Origin: Simmondsia chinensis
Lineage: Eukaryota > Streptophyta > Magnoliopsida > Caryophyllales > Simmondsiaceae
Direction of reading: 5' to 3'
Assembly: GCA_018398585.1 (NCBI GenBank)
Contig: JAGTTD010000008.1
Coordinates: 24,513,172-24,577,171, forward strand
DNA length: 64,000 bases
Made by a program: the position numbers and the translations under genes. Positions 1 to 12,634 of this stretch are shown piece by piece. Position 1 is the stretch's first letter; every line of letters begins with the position of its first letter. The notes below the pieces were generated by a model. That model did no database searches. It saw nothing but the letters and a program-made list of their open reading frames with translations, and was not told the DNA's origin.

Positions 1-3000
1 CCCAAGTCTTTAAAAGATTTACGCCATGATTCTAATGAAGTTCGGGTTGCAAACTGGGGCCAAGTCCACTAGTCCTAAAAGGAGTTTTTTACAACCGCAA
101 AAATGAAGTTCGGACTGTGAACAGGTACGAAGTCCTCCAGTCGTAGAATAATTTGAATCACCGCAGAAATGAAGTTTAAATTTTGAACAGGGACGAGGTC
201 CCCCGGTCCTAAAAGGATTTGTACGCCTCTGAAATGAAGTTCAGACAATGAACAGGGACGAAATCCCCCAGTCCTAAAAGGATTTGAACACTGCTAAAAT
301 GATGTTTAGACTGTGGACAGGGACGAAGTCCCCTAGTACTAAAAGGATTTGTAGCACCGCTGAAATGAAACTCAGACTGTGAACAGCGGCGAAGTCCCCC
401 AATCCAAAAGGGGTTTTTTTACCACCGTGGAAATGAAGTTCGGACTTTGAACGGGGACGAAGTCGCCCAGTCATAAAGGAATTGGTATCACCACTAAAAT
501 GAAGTTCAAACTGTGAAAAGGGACGAAGACCCCCAGTCCTAAAAGGATTTGTGCATCGTTGTTTTGAAGTTCGGACTGTGAATGGGGACGAAGTCCCCCT
601 GTCCTAAAAGGATTTGTACACAGAAGAAATGAAGTTCAGGCCATGAACCGGGACAAAGTCCGCCAGTCCTAAACGGATTTGTACCACCATTGAAATTAAG
701 TTCGGACTATGAATAGGGACGAAGTCCCTCACTCGTAAAAGGATTTGTACCACCGCTGAAATGATGTTCGAACTGTTAACAGGGACGAAGTCCCCCTGTC
801 CTAAAAGGATTTGTACCACTGCTGAAATGATGTTCAAATTTGAACAAGGGCGAAGTGCCCCAGTCGTAAAAGGATTATTACCTCCTTCGAAATTTAGTTC
901 GGACAATGAACAGGGATGAAGTCCACCAGTCCTAAAAGAATTTGTATCACCACAAAAGTAAAGTTCGGACTATGAAGAGAGACAAAGTCCACAAGTCCTA
1001 AAAGGATTTGTACACTGCTTAAATGAAGTTCAGACTGTGAATAGCAACGAAGTTCCCCTAGTTCTAAGAAAATTTTTACCACCACTGAAACGAAGTTTGG
1101 ACTGTGAATAGGGATGAAGTCCCTCAGTCTTAAAATGATTTGTATCACCACCGAAATGATGTTCGAACTTTTAACAGGGACGAAGTCCCACAATCCTAAA
1201 AGGATTTGTACCACTGCTGAAATGAAGTACGTACTATGAACAGGGGCGAAGTCCCCCAGTCCTAGAAGGATTTGTACCCGCCGAAATAAAGATTGGGCTG
1301 TGAACAGGGACAAAGTGCCCTAGTCCTAAAAGAATTTGCATCATCGCTAAAATGAAGTTTGGACTGTAAATAGGGATGAAGTCCCCCAGTCATAAAAGGA
1401 TTTACACCAACAGTAAAATGAAGTTCGAGCTGTGAACAGGGGCGAAGTCCCCCAGTCTTAAAAGTCTTTGTACTACTGCGGAAATGAAGTTCAGACTGTG
1501 AACAAGGGCGATGTCTCCCAGTCCCGAAAGGTTTGTGCCACCGCTAAAATGATGTTCGGACCATAGAAGGGACAAAGTCCCCCAATCATAAAAGGATTTG
1601 TACCACCGCTAAAATTAAGTTCGGACTGCGAACAGTGGCACAGTCTCCAAGTCATAAATTGATTCATACCATCACTGAAATGAAGTTCAGACTATGACCA
1701 GAGATTAAGGTCCCCAGTCATACAAGGATTTGTTCACCGTTGAAATGAGGTTCGGACTGTGAACAAGGACAAAGTCCCCAATTGTAAAAGGATTTATAGC
1801 ACTGCTGAAATGAAGTTCGAACTCTGAACAGGGACGAAGTCCCTCAATCGTAAAAGGATTTGTACCACCACTGAAATGAAGTTCGGACTCTGAACAATGT
1901 CGAAGTCCCCCAGTCGTAAAAGGATTTTTACCACTGCTGAGACGAAGCTCGGACTCTGAACAAGGACGAAGTCCCCCAGTCTTAAATGGATTTGTGCCAC
2001 CGCTGAAATGAAGTTCAGACTGTGAATAGGGATGAAGTCCCCCAGTCCAAAAAGGATTTATACCACTGGTAAAATAAAGTTCGGCCTGTGAATAGGGACA
2101 AAGTCCCTCAGTCCCAAAAGGATTTGTACCACCGCTGAAATGAAGTTCGGACTATGAACAGGGGCAAAGTCCCCCAGTCCTAAAAGATTTTTTACCACCA
2201 CGGAAATGAAGTTCAAGCTGTGAACAGGGACGATGCCCCCCTGTCCTAATAGATTTTGTATCACCACTGAAATGAAGTTTGGACTGTGAATAGGGACGAA
2301 GAACCCCTGTCCTAAAAGGATTTGTACATCGCTGAATTGAAGTTCGGACTATGAAAAGGGACAAAGTCCCTCAGTCCTTAAAGGATTTGTACACCACTGA
2401 AACGTAGTTCAGTCTGTGAACTGGGACAAAGTCCCCCAGTTCTAAAAGGATTTGTTTCGCCTTTGAAATGAAGTTCGGAAGGTGAGTAGGGACGAAGTCC
2501 CCTAGTCCTAAAATGATTTGTACCACTGCCGAAATGATGTTCGAACTGTTAAAAGGGATGAAGTCCCACTATCCTAAAAGGATTTGTACTACCATGGAAA
2601 TGAAGTTTGGACTGTGAGCAAAGGCGAAGTCCCCCAGTCACACAAGGATTTGTACCACCACTGAAATGAAGTTCGGACTGTGAATGGGGACGAAGTCCCC
2701 AAGTCCGAAAAGAATTTAAAGCACAGCTGAAAAGAAGTACGAAATATGAACAGGGACAAAGTCCCCCTGTCCCAAAAGGATTTGTACGTCGCAGAAATAA
2801 AGTTCAGATTTTTATACCGCTGAAATGAAGCTCACACTGTGAAAAGAGTCAAAATCCCCCAATCCTAGAAGTATTTGTATCACCACTGAAATGAACTTTG
2901 GACTGTGAATAGGGACGAAGTCCCCCAGTCCTAAAAAGATTTGCACCACAGCTGAAATTTCATCCAGACTCTGAACAGGGACGAAGTCCCCTAGTCTTAA

Positions 3001-5293
3001 AAGGGTTTATACCATTGCTGAAATGAAGTTCAGATTGTAAACAGGGACAAAGTCCCCCAGTACTTAAAGGATTTGTACCACTGCAGAAATGAAGTTCGGA
3101 CTGTGAACAAAGGTGATGTCCCCCAGTCCTAAAATGATTGTACCACCGCTTAAATGAAGTTCGGAATGTGAATAGGGACGAAGTCCCCTAGTCCTAAAAT
3201 GATTTGTACCACCGCATAAATGATGTTTGGACTATGAACAGGGACGAAGTCTCTCAGTCCTACAATGATTTGTACCACCGCTAAAATGAAATTTGGGTTG
3301 TGAATAGGGACGAAGTCCCTCAGTCCAAAAAGGATTTGTACCACCACTAAAATGAAGTTCGTGCTGTGAACAGGGACGAAGTCCCTCAGTCCTAAAAGGA
3401 TTTGTACCACCGTTGAAATAAATTCGCACTGTGAACAGGGGCGAAGTCCCCCAGCCCTAAAAGGATTTTTCACTATCGCCGAAATGGAGATTGGACTGTC
3501 AACTGGGGCGAAGTGCCCCAGTCCTAACTGAATTTGTGTCACCACTGAAATGAAGTTCGAACTTTAAAAAGGGAAGAAGACCTCCAGTCCTAAAAGGATT
3601 TGTACACCGCTGAAATGAAATTCAACCTATTAATTGGGCCGAAGTCCCTAGTCCTAAATGAATTTGTATCACCGCTGAAATGAAGTTCGGAGTTTGGAAA
3701 GGGATGAAGGCCCCTAGTCCTAAAAGGATTTGTACACCGCAGAAATGAAGCTTGGACTGTGAATCGGGATGAAGTTCCCCAATCCTAAAAGGATTTTTAT
3801 ACCGCTGAAATTAAGTTTGGATTGTGAACAGGGACGAAGCCCCCCAGTCCTACAAGGATTTGTACACCTCTGAAATGAAGTTCGCACTATGAGCAAAGAC
3901 TAAATGCCCTAGTCCTAAAAGGATTTTTACAGTCGCTGAAAGGAAGTTTGGACTACGAACAGGGACGAAATCCCCCAGTCCTATAAGGATTTATAACACC
4001 ACTGAAATGAAGTTAGGACTATGGACAAGGACGAAGTCCCCCAATCCTGAAAGGATTTGTACAACCGCAGAAATGAAGTTCGGACTGTGAACTGGGACAA
4101 AGTCCACCGATGCTAAAAAGAAGTTCGAACTGGGAATAGGGGAAAATTCACCCATTCCTAAAAGGATTTGTACCATCGCTTAAATTAAGTTCGAACTAGG
4201 ACTAGGGACGAAGTCCCCCAGTCCTAAAAGGATTTGTACACCGCTAAAATGAAGTTCGAACTGTGAGTAGGGACAAAGTCCCCCTATCCTAAAAGAATTT
4301 GTACCACCATTGAAATGAAGTCCGGACTGTGAACAAGGACGAAGTCCCCCAGTCCAAAAAGGATTGGTATCGCTACGGAAATGAAGTTCGGACTGTGAAC
4401 AAGGACGAAGTCCCCCAGTCCTAAAATGATTTGTACCACCGCCGAAATGAAGTTCAGACTATGAACAGGGACGTAGTCCCCCCTGTCCTAAAAGAATTTG
4501 TCGCACCACTAAATTGAAGTTCGGACTATGAACAAAGACGAAGTTCCCCAGTCCTACCAGGATTTTTACACCGCTAAAATGAAGTTCGGACTGTGAACAA
4601 GGACAAAGTCCCCCTGTCCTAAAATGATTTGTACACCGCTGAAATGAAGTTCAGGCTGTGAACAGAGACGAATTCGCACAGTCCTAAAAGGATTTGTACC
4701 ACCACTGAAATGAAGTTCAGACTGTGAAAAAAAATGCGGTCCCCCAATCCTAAAAGGATTTGTACCACCGCTAAAATGAGGTTTGGACTGTGAACACAGG
4801 CAATGTCCCCTTATCCTAAAAGGATTTGTACCACCGCTGAAATAAAGTTCGAACTGTGAACAAGGGCGAAGTCCCCCTATCCTAAAAGGATTTATATGAT
4901 CGCTGAAATGAAGTTTGGAATGTGAACAGGGATGATGTCCCCCAGTCTTAAAAGAATTTGTACCACTGCTGAAATGAAGTTCGAACTGTGTACTGGGACG
5001 AAGTCCACCAGTCTTAAAAGGATTTATGCCATTGCTGAAATGAAGTTCGGATTGTGAATGTGTACAAAGTCCCCCCACCCTAAAATGATTTGTATCACCA
5101 CTAAAATGAAGTTCGGCCAGTGAACGGGGCCGATGTCCCCCAAGACTAAAAGGATTTGTGCCACCGCTTAAATGATGTTCGGACTGTGAGCAGGGATGAA
5201 GTGCCACAGTCTTAAAAGGATTTGTACCACTACTTAAAATGATGTTCTGACTGTGAATAGGGATGAAGTCCCCCAATCCTAAAATGATGTGTA
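1..5293. repeat. 66-bp tandem repeat array (minisatellite/satellite), about 80 units
   Basis: The whole stretch is built from diverged copies of a 66-bp unit. Recognisable pieces are gaagttcggactgtgaaca, gggacgaagtccccc and ctaaaaggatttgtaccacc, in that order. About 80 units fit, and the array runs off the left edge, so its true length is unknown. Each unit contains an inner inverted repeat GGGAC-gaa-GTCCC and, outside it, GGACTG/CAGTCC arms. Because 66 is a multiple of three, long minus-strand frames with a 22-residue period appear (for example 4566-5348). They are broken in every frame and have no start or gene context, so I do not call them genes. The last clear unit ends near 5290. Function is unknown. 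Confidence 0.95.
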
Positions 5294-5999
5294 CTCCACA
5301 ATGGATAGGGAATCGCGAATGATGGCGAAGTTTTCCTGCTCCCACCACTTATGAAATGATTTTTAACACGGACGCATTTTTGAAATTTGATCTCACTTGA
5401 TTTAGCCAGGCCAAACAATATTTCGCAAAAGGTACTTAGCATATAGTCATGTCTGATTTCAAGAGATGGTGACATCACTAAGCTTCCGAAGCAAGTCAAG
5501 TACGGCTAGATTCCGTGTTTTTGACTAAATTGCCCTTGCTAGTGTTTTATAGGCAAAAAATTACCACGCTAGCACATCACAAGTGGCTTGTGCCGTAACA
5601 GCAGATTGAGTTTCCCTTGGATGAATTGTTTGCTTCGGGATTTTCTTCGTGGATGTATAGAATATGCCAATGAGAAATTCATTGAGTAATTGGATTAGCC
5701 TTGGATGGAGAGAGATAAATGACGTGCCTTGTGAATTCCAAGGGAGTTATAAGGTCTCTTACCTGCCTAAACGAAGTCCTTAGAATGAATTGTGTAACCT
5801 GGCTGTCTTGTTATAAATACTTTTACTATTCTAGAACTCAATACTTATATGTGTTCTTTGATTTGCACTCATGTTTTGTTGTTGGATAATGTGCATTTTG
5901 TATTTTGAAATCATTAAAGGTAGGGTCAATTACCTTGTTTTGTTAATACCCTTAATTTGGAATTATCATGTCTAATTGCTAATTCGACGATTTATGGGT
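5294..5999. other. Non-coding stretch after the 66-bp array
   Basis: No credible reading frame, terminal repeat or RNA gene is visible. It marks the right edge of the satellite, where the 66-bp periodicity stops abruptly. Confidence 0.5.
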
Positions 6000-6655
6000 A
6001 AGGATCTGGTGAAGTATAACTTAGTTGAACTAGAATTATAGCAAGAGTTTGCTGAGGTATAGTTTATCTAGTCTAGAAATTTTAGCAAAGGTTGATTCAA
6101 CTTAAAATCCATCAGAGTGAAATTGCAATGAAGACTGAATCCCTTACATGCTGATTGAAAAGGAATCGACATAATCAGGACTTGAGTAGGCTAAAACTCC
6201 TGTAAGTATTGAGTCAACTGGGATTGAGACGAACTAATGATGTAACAAGAATTAATTCAATCAGAATTTGATTTAGTATGATGGTTGAACCAGAATTATA
6301 TAAAATTTGTTCCACTAGAGTCGACACGAAGCAGGATCATGATAAAAATTGATCCAATTAGAGTTTAATTTGAATGGGAGCTAGAACAAATCAAGAATGG
6401 ATCAAACTAAGATTGTGACGACAACTGACGCACTCATGGTTTATTTGAATAAGGGTTGTAAGAAAAAGTGACCCATTTATGATTGAAGTAACCAAATTAT
6501 AATGAAGATTGACCCATTTTGGGTTTGAGTAAACTGAGATGGTAGTGAAAATGGACCCATTTAGGGTTAAATGGAATTAAGATAGAAATGAAAACGACTC
6601 TTTGGTGGCTGAATTGAGCTAAGATTGTCATAGAAATTTACCCAAATTCGGGTTT
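6000..6655. repeat. Degenerate ~42-bp tandem repeat
   Basis: A recurring theme of tgacccattt, then gggttgaa, then an A/G-rich stretch reappears at about 6426, 6469, 6510, 6552, 6595 and 6638, giving steps of 41-43 bp. Weaker copies with ttgatccaatt or ttgattcaac extend left to roughly 6000. Divergence is high, so this is an old array. It is unrelated in unit sequence to its neighbours at 1-5293 and 7584-8015. Confidence 0.65.
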
Positions 6656-7583
6656 GAAAGAGAGAGCAAGGGTTTGACCATGGTGGGTGATGAAAAACCA
6701 ATGACGACCGGCATGCCAGTGCGGCTAATTTGCAACCGAGGGCAGTGGTGAATATGGGTGATATGCTGGTGCTAACATGTAATGGGAATAATGATAGTGG
6801 TGGTGGAAGATGAAGCTTCACACATGGTGAACGAAGCATCACGTGTGGCGACTTTTGAGAGGATGGTGGTTAAACTCCTAGGTGTCGCGGAAGTGATGGT
6901 CGTTAGTGAGAATGATGACGACGGCTTGGGATCGTGATTGTGGTACAGTAAGAGAAGCATCGGGGATAACGCCAGGCTTTACGGAAGACGCATGGTTACG
7001 GATAATGCCGAGTTGTGGAATTCACCATGTTGTGGAAAACACCGGATAGGGAATTCGTTGGATGGTGGGCTTTTAAATGTATATAACTTTTCACTCGTAA
7101 GCAGTTACAAGTCGATTCACATGTCAAAACGAAGTTGGTTAGTGTGCTTATTCATCACTTTGGAGTTCTGTATGAGGTGGGGCCCGTTAGGATGAGCTGA
7201 ACTCAAACTCTAGCTGCACGCCCAATTTGATATTCCCTGCAAAATCAAATGAACTGTTAGAGGGGCCCGTGCAGCAACCCACGAGGGACCCCTCCAACAC
7301 TCAGGTCAATGTCCATATTATGAAATAGTAAATAAGGGTAAGTAATAAATGAAATAATAGAGATAAAATACTTAGCTTGAGGAAAGTAAGGCGTTTGAAC
7401 GATTATTGTTCCGGGAAGATGATCGTAGCCCTGGGTCTTGGTGAAGGGAGTGTTTAGTCCTTTTTATATAGGAAGCTTATTTGTGGATGAGTATGACTTT
7501 ACTTAAAGAGGAAGGATCTTTGTGGATGGGTATGTTTGATTCTATCCTTTTGTACTTATGCATAAATGTGTTTTGGAGGGATA
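6656..7583. other. Non-coding stretch with possible LTR-like fragment
   Basis: The open frames here are short and look like chance. Around 7250-7310 there is a GC-richer block (aggggcccgtgcagcaaccc, then acccctccaacactcaggtc) of the kind seen in some plant LTR retrotransposon leaders. No terminal repeat pair or target duplication could be seen, so no element is called. Confidence 0.35.
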
Positions 7584-8015
7584 AAATAGGCGAATTTTGT
7601 TAAGTTGGTTAAAGTGGGCGAATTGTGTTGATTCTACCTCTACAGGGCGAATTACGTTGCTTTTGCCTCTACTAGGCGAATTGTGTTGATTTTACCTTTA
7701 CTGGGCGAATTGTGTTGATTTTGCATCTACTAGGCAAATTGTGTTGATTTTGCCCCTACTAAGCGAATTATGTTGATTTTTCCCCTGCTGGGCGAATTGT
7801 GTTGATTTGGCCCCTATTGGGAAAATTGTGTTGATTTTGCCGGTACTGGGCGAATTGTGTTAATTTTTCCCCTACTGGGTAAATTGTGTTGATTTTGCCC
7901 CTACTGGGCGAATTATGTCGATTTTTCCTGTACTAGAAGAATTGTGTTGCTCTTGCCTCTACTGGGCGAATTGTGTTGATTTACCCTTACTGGGGGCGAA
8001 TTGCGTTGTTTTAAA
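7584..8015. repeat. 29-bp tandem repeat array, about 14 copies
   Basis: Fourteen or so copies of a 29-bp unit with the core gggcgaattgtgttgatttt followed by gcccctact. The spacing is very regular while individual copies differ at a few bases. Each unit starts with GGGC and carries GCCC about 20 bases later, so it can fold as a short hairpin. A short open frame (7915-8136) crosses the last units and has no recognisable product. Confidence 0.9.
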
Positions 8016-8521
8016 TTTTGTCAAAATAATTGTCTGTATAACCTACTTGCCCATCTATCATAGCAAGCTCCTCAATTATAGTTTACCAACACAAGGGAGC
8101 AAGCTCAAGCTCCATATACATGTGTTAACTGCTTAAATGCCCAATCCTTTCATATTTGTTTCTTGCCTAATTGAGGCCAAAATTTTTGCTTCTCCATATC
8201 TTCCCACTCTCCATATTAAGGCCGTATTTTTTGCCACTTTCCTTGACTGATAGTTCATTCAATGGGTGAAAATCGCTTGATGAATAGAGTGCTTTAGGAG
8301 ATCATTTGACATATGGAAAACTATGCATTCTTCCGTCTCCTCTTCTCTCTTTTTAATCCTTCGAGTCCTCCACTAGTGACCAAGTTGAGGCATATTCAAA
8401 CCCATCACTCTCTTGTATTAGGTTCCATTTTAGCCTTGGAAGTCGAAGTGCCTAAGGATCCTGTTTGTACCTATGCAGGGTCATAAATGACTTATGATAG
8501 TGTTAAACTCCATGGCGTGAC
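8016..8521. other. Non-coding stretch left of Copia element A
   Basis: No coding, repeat or RNA feature is recognisable between the 29-bp array and the LTR that begins at 8522. Confidence 0.4.
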
Positions 8522-10398
8522 TATTAAGAACATATTTTAAAAATATTTTCCTAAACGGCTTGAGTAGGCACAGTGGAAAACCGATTTAAATATATATTTT
8601 AAATCTAAAGCTCTGACCTAATTAAACTATTTAATTAGATCTAGATCTTACTCTAATAGGTTCATAATATAACAAACAAAAATATCGAATAAAACAAGTA
8701 TAAATGTAGAATAAACGAAATGAAGAAAAACAAATTAAATATCACATATTTAATTAAACATACCTAAAGCGTAAATCCCAACTTCTACTCGAAGATTTGA
8801 AGTCACAAGAAGATTTCTTGACACCTCAAGGTCTTCTTCGCAATAACCTCTTCTAACACCAGAAGTGTGGGCTCCCAAAATATTTATTCTAGGACAAATT
8901 TCAAAACAACATTTTTCTTTCAATCTTTCCGAAAAATAATTTTTCAGAAAAATTATGCTAAACAATAGTTTAGAAAAACCCTTAGACTAGTTTTAGGGAT
9001 TTCGTTGTGGGAGAAAACCAAGAACCAAAACTGTTGTTGGAAGAGAGAACTCACGACGCCTCTCGTACATATGCTTAAAAAAGGGTTGACATGTGTGTGT
9101 TTGTGTGTGTGTGTGTGTATATATACACATCTATTTAAAATAATAATAATAATAATAATTTTTTGATGCGCCAGGTCCTTACATTGCCAGCGGTCAGCTG
9201 GGCCGCTAGGAGATGGTGTTGGCTGCGCTTTTATTTTTTATCTATTTTTTCTTTAAATTCATTCTAGCATTTTTAATATGTATAAATTCATCTCATGAAA
9301 TTTATTTAGCAAAAAATAAATTTATCCATCTCATGAATAAATAATTCATCTCATGAATCCACTTTAAATATTTTCAAATGATGCTTAAGTTGAGGCTTGC
9401 GAAGAGACCTCGAGAACAATCTAACTCTAGCTCTAAATAGGCAAAATCTAATTATCGCCTCATGATAACAATTACCATTTAGTAAAGCTTAATTCCACTA
9501 AATAAGTTTTACCACTCTATATCTAAATATATATTTACTCAAGAATTTTCCAAATAAATTTTATTGTGACAATTAACCCTTTTATTAGATATCCGTGAGC
9601 AAAAGTAACTTTAACTATTATCATTACTTCTCTCACATCTCTCGACGTAGTTCCCGACTCGCCTTTCTCGAACTGCAATAATACAGGTACAATTTCGATA
9701 TTAATTCTAAATGTCAAACATATCGAATACTTTGGCCAAAGATTATAGAATATGTTCATATGCATGCGAATCAACTAAGCAAACATCTTTATCTCGTTAG
9801 AGACTACAAATTCCACGTAAAACAACTATTCCCCCTACATTTCATGCCGTTACCCAATGCATGTAAGATTCATGTCAATGCACTTTGACTAATTCTTTTA
9901 GCACATCAAAGCAACGAACACTCCATGCACGAGTTCAGACTATTTCCTAGATTTGGAGTTATTATCTTACAGAATTAATTATTTCTTATAAATGTTAAGA
10001 GACAAATAATTCAGGTGGTCCTGCTAAATGTTCAAATCATATAGACAACACCAACGTAATACTTTTGGATCTCTATCTACATGACCAAGACTAGCCATCT
10101 AAAGTATCATATTTTAGTCTTATTAGATAAGTTATCCAAACTTATCACCGACTACGAACATATATTTTGACAACATATCATATATTTGATTTAAGTCTAT
10201 CTGTGGCTCAATTTTATTAACCACCCAAACTTGACATGTCATCTTGGACTATGTCCATCTCATGGACCATTTTAGAAAATAATTATACGCATGTTTGACT
10301 CGTAAAATACAATCAAATATTAAATAAATAAAACAATTTTATTTAATTAATATTTAAAACTAACTAATTTGGTTTTTTTCAAGACGCCAATTTCAATA
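8522..10398 (-). repeat. LTR of Copia element A (3' LTR on the minus strand)
   Basis: It begins tattaagaacatat, corresponding to tgttgggaacatat in the sister copy at 17649, and ends near ccaatttcaata at 10398. On the minus strand the sequence just before it (acaagtgggcaattattg) resembles the usual Copia polypurine tract joined to the LTR start. It aligns with 17649-19280 plus 25603-25804. It preserves the uninterrupted site (tttgatttaagtctat, about 10177-10192) into which element B inserted in the sister LTR. Confidence 0.7.
9091..9162. repeat. (TG)n and (AAT)n microsatellites
   Basis: A TG run followed by tatatatacaca and then about seven aat triplets lies inside the left LTR of element A. 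The sister LTRs lack it, so it expanded after insertion. Confidence 0.8.
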
Positions 10399-10599
10399 AT
10401 TGCCCACTTGTCCTAAACCCAATTAGCCCTACATTGCATAACTATCCCCTGGTGATCTGTTAACTCTTTCACTATAAATTTTAATCAATAATGATCTGTC
10501 ATTGTCTCATTCCTTTGCTGACAAACTTTGATTTACTAGAAACCTTCTGAGTCAACTAGTCTACTCAACAACTTCATAGCTGTCAAGTACCTGACTTCC

Positions 10600-11570
10600 A
10601 TAATGAACTAAGCAATACAATACTACGTTACTCTTTACCATCTAATGACTCCCACTGAAAGGTAAAAATGAATTTTAGACCTCTAACGTCTAAACTCCCT
10701 TTTAAAATGAACTACCTAGGACAACCTCACATCTTTTGAATCTCGCATAAGCTTGATCCTAAGAATATAGTGTGCTCGTCTTGGGTCTTTCACCTTATAA
10801 CTAACTAGACAACTAAACCTTAACATCTCATAACAATTCTACACCATTCTTAATGAGTAGAATGTTATCTGTATACAAAACATACTCTCTATTTTCTTGT
10901 TATGTCACTCATACACTAATGGTTCACTAATCATTGATTCAAATCCCAAGGTCTTGATTACCCGTCATCGAATCTACTATTCAATGAACAAGATGCTTAT
11001 TTAAGTATACAAATAAACTTCTTTTGTTTGCATACTATATGGTTTTCACTCTTGGCGACAAACTTGTTTGGTTGTATCATATACATAACCAAGATGACCA
11101 TTCAGAAAATGTCATCTTGACTTTCATTTCCTGTATCTCATCATATGAAATACAATGGATGAGAGTATTCTTATGGACTTAAGTATGACATTTGGCTAGA
11201 AGGTTTCATTAAAGACAATTCCTTTCATTAGGGTATAACCCATTGCCATCAATCTGACTTAGAAGGTCTCAACCTTCTTGTCCAGTGAACTCTTTATACT
11301 CGTAGATCCATTCATAGCCAATCTAATGGACTTAATGCCTATCGATGCCTCTACAAGTTCTGAGATTTAGTTAAAATACAATTACTTTAACTTAACTTTT
11401 ATTGCTCTGACCAATTGGTCTGCATCTTTATACTTAAGAGTTTTGTTGTAGTCTAAAGAATCATATTCACCATCATGCTTAACCATTAACACTAAAGACA
11501 TGAATCTGTTAGGTGACCCTGACCATCCTCCCACTACACCAAAGCCCTCACGTACATAGTGTGACAATAA
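10600..11570 (-). pseudogene. Copia pol remnant (reverse transcriptase) of element A
   Basis: Read on the minus strand from about 11570 downwards, the translation follows the Copia reverse-transcriptase order. First comes a linker and RT start with KDADQLVRAIKVKLK (near 11390). Then come IGIKSIRLAMNG, KVETF and FNETF, corresponding to the family's KARLVAKGY and ETFSPV region, followed by LKSIRILSSI. Further on is VLYTDNILLI near 10880, where the active-site YVDD has become YTDN. Stops and frameshifts are frequent, so it is dead. The polymerase region ends around 10650 and the LTR starts at 10398, which leaves no room for the usual RNase H domain; an internal deletion is inferred. The lineage looks Tork/Angela-like, with low certainty. 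Confidence 0.7.
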
Positions 11571-12634
11571 CTTGGTTGAAAATATATCTAAGAAACCATT
11601 TACACTATAAGTTGTATCAAGCTGTAGAGACTCAATATCTTATACTGTCAATCTGTCTAACACAAGCTATCTTATGTACTTTTAGAACGCTTTCTAAAAC
11701 CTCTTATAAAACAAACCTTTTTGATATACAGATATGACTCGTCATATGAATCTTACCATATTCAATAACACATTATTGATCCTTTCTACAATACTTTGTA
11801 GTAAGGAAAAATAAGAATTCTCCTGAAATTATCACTTTAATCCAATGAAAGTGACTTGATATAATTACCTAATTGATCACAACTTTAGTCTTTAATTTTT
11901 TGAATTTTTCAATGGATTCAAGACGTCAATCTTCATAGTTATATCTATATATCAACTAATTGAGTAGTTATTTATAAACATTTTATGAAATACTATTCGC
12001 TTCCGCTCAATTGAACTTTTAGCAGTCCATAAATATTTTATGAACAAGTTCTAACAATTTAGTGGCTCTATTGCCTTTTCTATTAAAGGCTCTTTCAGTC
12101 ACTATTAATTCAAACATGATTCGCATACCAGTTATCATTTTAGTACTTAATAATCCTACAACAGAAACCAAACCAGTTTTAAATCATACTAAATTAATGC
12201 GACTTAAGATCAAATGCCACTTAAAAGCTTTATGGTATTCATGAAATTCTTCTTTTATAACGTTATATAGCCTAACTTGTATTAGGTGAATAAATTATCA
12301 TTAACATAGTTCTAATTATAATAAGTCACTATCTACCAATATACTTTTAAATAAATATTTTGTTTATATAATTATCAGTCTATTTTTTTGAAAAATAATT
12401 GAAAACTATTTTGAAACAAATAGCTGATAGAAATAAAATTTTTAAAGTACATTAAGATAGTTACTTCAAAATCAAAATTACATTTCTTGACTCAAATTGC
12501 TATCTTTTGGTGTCCTTGCTGAAAGCTCATTCACCAAGACACTAGTGAATTACCTACTAGTCACAACTAGAGGAGACAGGATGTCAAATACCTTGTCTTA
12601 TTAGCTTTTAGTCTTGGCAACAACAATAGCTAAG
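11571..12634 (-). other. Decayed interior of Copia element A
   Basis: AT-rich sequence where integrase and gag would be expected for a minus-strand Copia. I can recognise no domain motif with confidence. Short open frames are not supported. Confidence 0.4.

Noticed and set aside
1..5348. CRISPR-like array or repeat-protein gene
   Set aside because: Units are contiguous with no unique spacers, and the genome is a plant. The open frames are a by-product of the 66-bp period, are broken in all frames and have no gene context.
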